From: AV69 sp036498205
GTDB lineage: Bacteria > Verrucomicrobiota > Verrucomicrobiia > Chthoniobacterales > UBA10450
Direction of reading: 5' to 3'
Assembly (NCBI GenBank): GCA_036498205.1
Contig: DASXIC010000132.1
Coordinates: 1-59,134 of the forward strand
Length of the DNA: 59,134 bases
The notes under the pieces were generated by a model. That model ran no database searches. It was not told the origin of the DNA and saw only the letters and a program-made list of their open reading frames with translations. How positions within the stretch are numbered: the first letter of the stretch is position 1; the number at the start of each line of letters is the position of its first letter. This document shows, one piece after another, positions 53,212 through 59,134 of the stretch. The translations under genes were made by a program, and so were the position numbers.

Positions 53212-54411
53212 TCAATTCGTCAATCGAAGCGACTCGAGCAGCCGCGGATCGCGGACAGGAAAAAGCGACGTCCGGCCGAGCAGGCGCAGATAGATAAAAG
53301 CCAGGCTGCAACCGATTGCGATTGGACAGAGCAAATCCCAAATACTCGGATGAAAGCCGGTGCCGTGGAGCGAGGGCAACACGATGAGGTACATATCCAG
53401 CGCCTGCATCAACAGGATCCATCCCGCGACCATGCAGAGCCGTTCCGGTTGTTTTTTAATCGACCGCAGAAGGAGAATGGCGAAGGGACCGAAGAAGCGT
53501 CCAATCACGAGGAGCAAGCTGAGCGGCCACCAGGACTCAGTATTCCGGACAAGATAATACTGAGTTTCTTCCGGAATATTTGCGTACCAATACAGCATGT
53601 ACTGGCTGAAGCCGATGTAGGCCCAGAAAACGACAAAGGCGAGCATCCATTTTCCCATGATGTGGTAATGCTCAAGGGTAACGACTTCGCGCAGGTAGCC
53701 GGCCCGTCGCAACCCGGTAATGACCAGCACAAGCAACGACATCGAACTGCCAGCTGCTCCGGCAAAGATGTAAGGCCCCCACATGGTTGAAAACCAGCGA
53801 TAGTTCAGACCCATCAACCAATCGAAGGCGGCAAAACTCAACCCCAGACCAAAGATGGGGAGGCCGGCAAACGCGAGCTTTCGCATCAGGATTGTGAACC
53901 GTGGATTACCATCGCGATCCTGTGCGACAGAATAGCGGCGCAGGAAAAACGCGACACCGCCCAGCATGACGAAGTAAAGCAGCGCCCGGAAAGCGAAGAA
54001 CGGCCAATTCAAGTACTGCCTCTTGCTGTCGAGAACCGGATCTTTGCCGACTGGAATAGTCATCCACTCAAACAGCTGATGCCGCAGCAACAGGATGGGA
54101 ACGGCAAAGATCGCCAGGACGACGATGAGTAATCCGATGTTTTCAAGTTGCCGCCGGACTACAACCGACCATTCGGCGTCGGTGGCATGGTGAACGATCG
54201 TCCAGAACAAACAGCCACAGCAGAGAGTAAAGAAATAGATGAACCCGAAGAGCCACGAGTAACTAAACTGGAGCGGAGACATCAGGGCACCGATGATGCA
54301 GAGCACCAGCCCGACAACAGCTCCGCCTGCGAGCAACAAAGACAAACCGCCGAAGCGATTTGCCTCGAAAAATTCTCCTTCCGGAGTTGGAATTTGGGTG
54401 CGCTCGCTCAT
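53212..54411 (-). CDS. actF: Alternative Complex III subunit ActF
   Basis: A 399-residue integral membrane protein with ten predicted TM helices. It belongs to the ACIII-specific ActF family, a relative of the ActC fold that completes the membrane arm. Marks: YNGL-like core LMGLNYRWFSTMWGPYIFAGA, LREVVTLEHYHIMGKWMLAFVVFWAYIGFSQYMLYWYANIPEET and the final WDLLCPIAIGCSLAFIYL, typical of the family. Overlaps actE by 4 bases. Confidence 0.92.
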   Translation of the reverse strand: MSERTQIPTPEGEFFEANRFGGLSLLLAGGAVVGLVLCIIGALMSPLQFSYSWLFGFIYFFTLCCGCLFWTIVHHATDAEWSVVVRRQLENIGLLIVVLAIFAVPILLLRHQLFEWMTIPVGKDPVLDSKRQYLNWPFFAFRALLYFVMLGGVAFFLRRYSVAQDRDGNPRFTILMRKLAFAGLPIFGLGLSFAAFDWLMGLNYRWFSTMWGPYIFAGAAGSSMSLLVLVITGLRRAGYLREVVTLEHYHIMGKWMLAFVVFWAYIGFSQYMLYWYANIPEETQYYLVRNTESWWPLSLLLVIGRFFGPFAILLLRSIKKQPERLCMVAGWILLMQALDMYLIVLPSLHGTGFHPSIWDLLCPIAIGCSLAFIYLRLLGRTSLFPVRDPRLLESLRLTN

Positions 54412-55157
54412 TTCTTTGTTGCTGACGGCTGGGCCGGGGGATTGGCGCTGGCCGGCTTATCCAACTGGGCTAACTGATCCGGTGGGACGTCCGCAGCGGT
54501 CGCATTTTGACTGCGCTGCAGCGCGCGAACATAGGCAATAATGGCCCAACGATCGGCCACTGTGACGTTGGGGCCGTACGACATCATTGTGTTTTTGCCG
54601 TTGGTGATGGTGTTGAAAATTTCGCCATCTGCCATGTTTCGAATCCGCTGGTCCTGCAGGGTAACGACCGTGTTCAAGCCGTGTTGCTTGGTGATCCCAT
54701 TTCCTGCCGCCGTCGCACCGTGGCACATCGCGCAGGTAATATTGAACCGTTCCTGGCCACGGCGCATCAGCTCGGCCGTGACCGGAATCGGAATGCCGGT
54801 GCCCCAATTCGTACCCATTTTGCCGGTGTTGTAATAATCGGTACCGACACTGAAACCGAGCCGTTCCCGCGAGAGTTCGTCACCCGGTGGCGCGCCGCTG
54901 GGCGAAATTTCCGGCGGCGCATTTTGTTGCGGCTTCGGCATCTCGTACCCGATCGGCACCGTATTTTCCACCGGCACGCGGGGACCGCGCCCATCCGCAA
55001 AGAAATCCAGCGGCGCCTGGGCGCGAACTTTTTGCTGGCGCACCATGTCCGGAAAAACCTCGATGGGAGAGCCGGTGCTGTGCTGGCCACGAAATCCGAA
55101 AATGGCGACAATCACAATTCCGGTCAGGACATAAATGAGAAGAAATCCGCGCAACAT
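54408..55157 (-). CDS. actE: Alternative Complex III cytochrome c subunit ActE
   Basis: A 249-residue monoheme cytochrome c with an N-terminal TM anchor (FLLIYVLTGIVIVAIFGF). Heme site CAMCHG (about residue 162), axial Met in TMMSYGPNV, and DRWAIIAYVRALQRSQN near the end. The domain from about residue 130 on is cytochrome c; the first part (FADGRGPRVPVENTVP) is typical of ACIII ActE. It passes electrons to the soluble or membrane cytochrome acceptor. 1 base after actD. Confidence 0.93.
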   Translation of the reverse strand: MLRGFLLIYVLTGIVIVAIFGFRGQHSTGSPIEVFPDMVRQQKVRAQAPLDFFADGRGPRVPVENTVPIGYEMPKPQQNAPPEISPSGAPPGDELSRERLGFSVGTDYYNTGKMGTNWGTGIPIPVTAELMRRGQERFNITCAMCHGATAAGNGITKQHGLNTVVTLQDQRIRNMADGEIFNTITNGKNTMMSYGPNVTVADRWAIIAYVRALQRSQNATAADVPPDQLAQLDKPASANPPAQPSATKK

Positions 55158-55158
55158 A

Positions 55159-55713
55159 TCAGTCCTCGTGCACGATCGTGATGTGCTGACCGCCGGTTTG
55201 CTCGAGTAGTTCGCGTGTTCGGTTTTCGTCGAAATGCGGATCGCGTGCTTCGATCGCGAGAAAGAATCCGTCGTTGGTGACGCGGCTGAACCGGTCCCAA
55301 TTGAACATCGGATGATTCCAACGCGGCAAACCGTTCATGAGCAGGACCGCGAAAAAAGCTGCGAATGCAGAAAACAAAATCGTCAGCTCAAACATGATCG
55401 GGAAAAATGCGGGCACAGTTTTCCAGTCATATGGTTTTCCGTGCACGATGAGGGGGTAAATGAACCAGGAAGGGCCGAATTCGAGGATTAGGGCCGTGCT
55501 AAGACCGCTGATCCCGCCGGCAAGCACGACCGCACTGAGCCACGATTTTCCCAGGCCCATCGCGTGGTCCATCCCGTGAATCGGGAACGGAGAAAAAACA
55601 TCCCACCGCCTGAACCCGGCGTCGCGCACCCGCTTGGCCGCTTCGTACAAAGCGGCCGCGCTGGGGTATTCCGCCGCCATCGCGTACACTTTGTGACCGG
55701 AGGGGGTAATCAC
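55159..55713 (-). CDS. actD: Alternative Complex III subunit ActD (DUF3341)
   Basis: A 184-residue membrane protein with two TM helices (about 60-82 and 103-125) and soluble ends. Signature FSPFPIHGMDHAMGLGKS, GKPYDWKTVPAFFPIMFELTILFSAFAAF and the C-terminal HPMFNWDRFSRVTNDGFFLAIEARDP typical of DUF3341/ActD. No redox cofactor site; structural. Overlaps actC by 4 bases. Confidence 0.93.
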   Translation of the reverse strand: MITPSGHKVYAMAAEYPSAAALYEAAKRVRDAGFRRWDVFSPFPIHGMDHAMGLGKSWLSAVVLAGGISGLSTALILEFGPSWFIYPLIVHGKPYDWKTVPAFFPIMFELTILFSAFAAFFAVLLMNGLPRWNHPMFNWDRFSRVTNDGFFLAIEARDPHFDENRTRELLEQTGGQHITIVHED

Positions 55714-57170
55714 GTGCGCTCCTTTCCACCCGCCGCCACGGGGTGATGTCCGGTCGGGGTCGGATTATGAGGATCGGCTTCGGGCAGAACGATTTTCACC
55801 TCGCTCATTGCGATCATCGGCAGAAAACGAATGAAAAGGAGGAAGAGAGAGAGAAAGATCCCGAACGTGCCGACAAACGTCCAAATGTCGACCCAGGTCG
55901 GATAAAACATTCCCCACGAGCTCGGCAGGAAATCGCGATGCAGACCGCCGACAATGATGATGAATCGCTCAAACCACATGCCGCAGTTGACGCACATGCA
56001 GACGAAGTAGACGACTAAGACATTTCGGCGGCACCAGCGGAACCAAAACAGTTGTGGCGAGAGAGCGTTGCAAAACAACATCCCCACCCACCAGAACCAC
56101 CAATAAGGACCCAACACCCGGTTCCAGAAAGCAAAGCGCTCGTATTGATTGCCGCTGTACCAGGCGATGAAAAATTCCATCGCGTAGGCGTAGGAAACGA
56201 TTGAGCCGGTCAGCAAAATGATCTTTGCCATCTTGTCGACGTGTTGCAGCGTGATGATGTCGTGCAGCTTGAAAAGCGCACGCGCCGGCAGCATCAGGGT
56301 CAACACCATGGCAAATCCGCCAAAGATTGCGCCGGCCACGAAATAGGGCGGAAAGATGGTGGTATGCCACGTCGGCAAAATCGACGTGGCAAAATCGAAC
56401 GACACGACGCTGTGCACGGACAACACCAGCGGCGTCGAAAGTCCGGCCAGAAGCAGATAAGCCATCTCGTAATGGCGCCAATTACGATTCGAACCGCGCC
56501 AGCCGAGCGCGAACACGCCATAAAGAAATTTTTTAATCTTCGAAACGGCGCGATCGCGCAGCGTTCCGAGATCAGGAATCAAACCCGTGTACCAAAAGAG
56601 GACCGAGACCGTGAAATAGGTCGACACGGCAAACACATCCCAGAGCAAAGGGCTGCGAAAATTCGGCCAGATCCCGTAATTGTTCGGCATCGGCGCCAGA
56701 TACCACGCCATCCAGACGCGGCCGACGTGGACACCTGGGAAAATAGCCGCGCAAATTACGGCGAAAAGCGTCATCGCCTCGGCCGAGCGATTAATCGACG
56801 TGCGCCATTTCTGCCGAAGTAGAAAGAGAATCGCGGAGATGAGGGTGCCGGCGTGCCCAATACCGATCCAGAAAACGAAGTTGGTAATGTCCCAGGCCCA
56901 GCCCACCGGATGGTTCAGGCCCCAGGTACCTACACCAGTGGAAATCTGGTAACCAAGACAGAACAGGCCGAAACCGGCGATCATCGCCGTGACCGCGAAT
57001 GCGACCCACCACCAGCGTGGAGCGCGTCCCTCGACCGCGCCGGAGATTCGCTCCGTCAGCCAGCTGAAACTCCGCTTGTTCAACACCAGCGGCACGCGCG
57101 CCAAGGGACGTTCGACGGAAGTCGAAGCCTCCGCTTCGATTACCTCTGGTGCTGTTGTCGAGCCGTCCAC
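55710..57170 (-). CDS. actC: Alternative Complex III membrane subunit ActC (NrfD-like)
   Basis: A 486-residue NrfD/PsrC-family membrane protein with ten TM helices; it holds the quinol oxidation site of ACIII and may take part in proton movement. Marks: GLNHPVGWAWDITNFVFWIGIGHAGTLI, FPGVHVGRVWMAWYLAPMPN, SFDFATSILPTWHTTIFPPYFVAGA and CNALSPQLFWFRWCRRN. Length fits the family. 2 bases after actB. Confidence 0.94.
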   Translation of the reverse strand: MDGSTTAPEVIEAEASTSVERPLARVPLVLNKRSFSWLTERISGAVEGRAPRWWWVAFAVTAMIAGFGLFCLGYQISTGVGTWGLNHPVGWAWDITNFVFWIGIGHAGTLISAILFLLRQKWRTSINRSAEAMTLFAVICAAIFPGVHVGRVWMAWYLAPMPNNYGIWPNFRSPLLWDVFAVSTYFTVSVLFWYTGLIPDLGTLRDRAVSKIKKFLYGVFALGWRGSNRNWRHYEMAYLLLAGLSTPLVLSVHSVVSFDFATSILPTWHTTIFPPYFVAGAIFGGFAMVLTLMLPARALFKLHDIITLQHVDKMAKIILLTGSIVSYAYAMEFFIAWYSGNQYERFAFWNRVLGPYWWFWWVGMLFCNALSPQLFWFRWCRRNVLVVYFVCMCVNCGMWFERFIIIVGGLHRDFLPSSWGMFYPTWVDIWTFVGTFGIFLSLFLLFIRFLPMIAMSEVKIVLPEADPHNPTPTGHHPVAAGGKERT

Positions 57171-57172
57171 GC

Positions 57173-59134
57173 TTACGGTTTGTCCTCTGGGTTTAGGGTT
57201 CCTTTGGTGTGCTGCTCCTCGCTATATCTCGAGGTTGCTTCCGGTTTTTCCACAGGACTGGCTATGCCGATCTTGCGCGCGTCGGGCATCTTCGGATTCG
57301 GGTTCCGAATCTTCGCCAGATAACTCACCCGCGTATTCACGTTCAAATATTCCAGCAACCGGTAATTACGATCCTGTCGTTTGATTTTTGAGACGCGACT
57401 TTCCGGGTCGGCAATGTCACCGAACACGATTGCGTCATTTGGACACGCCTGCGCACACGCCGAGGTAAAGGAATCGCGTGGAATCTTTGTCTTATCTGAT
57501 GTGCCAGCTTTGACCAGCGATGAAATTTTGGCTTCCTCAATCCGCTGCACACAAAAAGTGCACTTCTCCATCACGCCGCGCATTCGCACCGTAACGTTTG
57601 GATTATTCCGCAGCTTGACTGTGTCGGGAGCGCCTTTCTCGGTAAAGGGCGCGAAGTATTCCTTATAAATACTGAACGCGCCGGCTATTTTCTTTTTGCC
57701 GATTGGGCGCTGGTTGTAATCGAAAAAGTTAAAGCGTCGTACTTTAAACGGGCAGTTGTTTGCGCAGTAGCGCGTCCCGATGCACCGGTTGTAGGCCATC
57801 ACATTCAGCCCGTCTTCGCTGTGAATTGTCGCGTTTACCGGGCAAACCGTTTCGCACGGCGCATTTTCGCAGTGCTGGCACATCATCGGTTCGTGCACCA
57901 TCTCCGGATCCTCCGGCAGCTGGCCCTTGTCCTGATCGAAGCCATGTTCGGTGGCAAAGTAGCGATCGATCCGGAGCCAATGCATCGAACGCCGATGCGC
58001 GACTTGTAATTTGCCGACGACGGGAACGTTGTTTTCGGCCTGGCAGGCAATCACGCAGGCACTGCATCCGGTGCAGGTATTCAAGTCGATCGCCATTCCC
58101 CATTGTTCGGGCGCGTTCAACGGCGGATGGCTGTAAAGACTCGGCAGCCTTTTCGGCAGCTCTTCGTCTCCAGCGATTTTTTTTGCGAAATCGTTGTCGT
58201 CACGATAGCGCTCCAACGTTGCCTCGCGCACCAGGCCGCGACCCTCGATGCTGAAATGATCCTGCGTAATGGAGAGCGGATACTTCCCCGCGGTCCCAGC
58301 AACCTTTACGCTCTGGATTACTCTTCCGTCCGCCACGATATAATGCGGATTCTGCGGCGTCCTTAGCAGGTAAGCATCGAACCCAACGTGCTCGCCAGTG
58401 CTGGTCAAACTCTCACGTCCATAACCGAGCGGAATGGTAATGGAGTTGTCGGCATGTCCGGGCGCAATCAAGGCAGCGATCACAAGTTCGCGCACAAGCG
58501 GTTTTCCGTCCGCGCCTTTGGCAACATCGGTCACAGTGATCCTAATCAAGTCGCCCGTGTTCACACCGAGTCTCCTGGCGTAACGCGGGCTCATCATCGC
58601 CGCGTTATCCCAGGTGAGTTTGGTGATTGGGTCCGGCATCTCCAGCAGCCATGCGTTATTGACGTAGCGGCCGTCATCGATCGAATAATCCCGCACCAGC
58701 ACAATCTCGGGCGAGTCGGGTGTCGGGGCTGGCGGAACGCTCCAAAGATTGTGCGCAATGCCACCGGCGGTGTTTCCATTAAACGTGGGCGGCTTATCGC
58801 GCAGTTGAATATGTGATGCGAAACCGTCGCGTAAAAAATGCGACCAGGCGGTGGCAGCATCGCCGCCGGGATTAGTCCCACGAAACGTCTCCTGAACCAA
58901 GTCAGGACCCTCGACCTGGGGACGCCCGAGCAGCGCGTTCATCACGTCGAGTTCGGACAAACCACCGAAAAGAGGGAGTATCATCGGCTGAATCGCCAGG
59001 TAATGGCCTTCCGAGGTCAGCGCATCACCCCACGATTCGAGGAAATGACTTGCCGGAACATTCCAGCGACAAAGCGGCGACGTTTCATCTTCGTAATAAC
59101 CCAGCCGCACCACATCGGGAATCCGCTTGTGGAG
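57173..59134 (-). CDS. actB: Alternative Complex III iron-sulfur subunit ActB, 5' end beyond the window
   Basis: The frame is open to base 59134 and the true start is outside; about 653 residues are seen. The N-terminal visible part is the molybdopterin-oxidoreductase-like B1 domain, which in ACIII binds no Mo cofactor. From about residue 340 the B2 domain carries four clusters: CTGCSACVIAC, CQHCENAPCETVCP, CIGTRYCANNCPFKVRRFN (Thr replaces one Cys, fitting a 3Fe-4S) and CTFCVQR with CAQACPNDA. It moves electrons from the ActC quinol site to the cytochrome subunits. actA is expected upstream. Confidence 0.94.
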   Translation of the reverse strand, partial: LHKRIPDVVRLGYYEDETSPLCRWNVPASHFLESWGDALTSEGHYLAIQPMILPLFGGLSELDVMNALLGRPQVEGPDLVQETFRGTNPGGDAATAWSHFLRDGFASHIQLRDKPPTFNGNTAGGIAHNLWSVPPAPTPDSPEIVLVRDYSIDDGRYVNNAWLLEMPDPITKLTWDNAAMMSPRYARRLGVNTGDLIRITVTDVAKGADGKPLVRELVIAALIAPGHADNSITIPLGYGRESLTSTGEHVGFDAYLLRTPQNPHYIVADGRVIQSVKVAGTAGKYPLSITQDHFSIEGRGLVREATLERYRDDNDFAKKIAGDEELPKRLPSLYSHPPLNAPEQWGMAIDLNTCTGCSACVIACQAENNVPVVGKLQVAHRRSMHWLRIDRYFATEHGFDQDKGQLPEDPEMVHEPMMCQHCENAPCETVCPVNATIHSEDGLNVMAYNRCIGTRYCANNCPFKVRRFNFFDYNQRPIGKKKIAGAFSIYKEYFAPFTEKGAPDTVKLRNNPNVTVRMRGVMEKCTFCVQRIEEAKISSLVKAGTSDKTKIPRDSFTSACAQACPNDAIVFGDIADPESRVSKIKRQDRNYRLLEYLNVNTRVSYLAKIRNPNPKMPDARKIGIASPVEKPEATSRYSEEQHTKGTLNPEDKP

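Noticed and set aside
1..59134. CRISPR array, prophage, insertion sequence, secondary-metabolite cluster or anti-phage island
   Set aside because: No direct-repeat/spacer pattern, transposase, phage structural gene, NRPS/PKS gene or recognised defence set was found on either strand.

Overview
The window is chromosomal DNA from a soil-type Verrucomicrobiota bacterium, probably close to Chthoniobacterales/'Spartobacteria'. This placement is inferred from gene content, moderately high GC, sparse Shine-Dalgarno sequences and frequent GTG/TTG starts; there is no rRNA gene to prove it. Coding is dense, with no gene-free stretch over 300 bases. I saw no prophage, insertion sequence, CRISPR array, tRNA or rRNA.

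Left part (1-19.9 kb): the end of a MacB/FtsX-type permease; an alpha/beta hydrolase; an RraA-family protein; an hsp20-lon proteostasis pair; an N-acyl-D-amino-acid deacylase-like amidohydrolase without its usual first metal motif; small lipoproteins and membrane proteins; a SET-domain methyltransferase; then metK-ahcY on the minus strand, divergent from a cysteine-free ArsR-HTH plus SAM-binding-domain regulator that resembles SahR. A palindrome lies between them. A cyclase/TolB/TPR fusion, a phosphodiester glycosidase and a fumarylacetoacetate-hydrolase-family enzyme follow.

Middle part (20-37.5 kb): an exbB-exbD-tonB-exbD operon, rdgB, leuS, mscL with a zinc-ribbon tail, a PdeM-like phosphoesterase, a 3D-domain lipoprotein, galE, hisS, a UVR-motif protein, xerC/D, a solitary nuoA, a Dabb protein, and a glycosyltransferase/nucleotidyltransferase pair (GT4 and rfbA).

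Right part (37.5-59.1 kb) is a respiratory island, almost all on the minus strand. Reading with transcription from the right edge: Alternative Complex III (actB, cut by the window edge, then C, D, E, F); a TM protein with a low-complexity tail; a CcoN-like subunit; a CcoO-like cytochrome c; and a membrane-anchored monoheme cytochrome c. After an EVE-domain gene, a plus-strand GlcD-GlcF-type fused dehydrogenase and a thioredoxin-reductase-like flavoprotein comes an aa3-type oxidase operon: coxA-coxC-coxD, two small membrane proteins, coxB, ctaA, ctaB and sco1. The inferred electron path is quinol to ACIII to cytochromes c to aa3 oxidase.

The most striking observation is that the CcoN-like protein keeps both low-spin heme histidines but has lost all three CuB histidines, the cross-linked tyrosine and the high-spin heme histidine. 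It cannot be a normal oxygen reductase and is probably a b-heme redox or structural subunit attached to ACIII. CoxA itself keeps its active site but lacks the K-channel lysine. The second notable unit is the putative SahR-type control of the SAM cycle.
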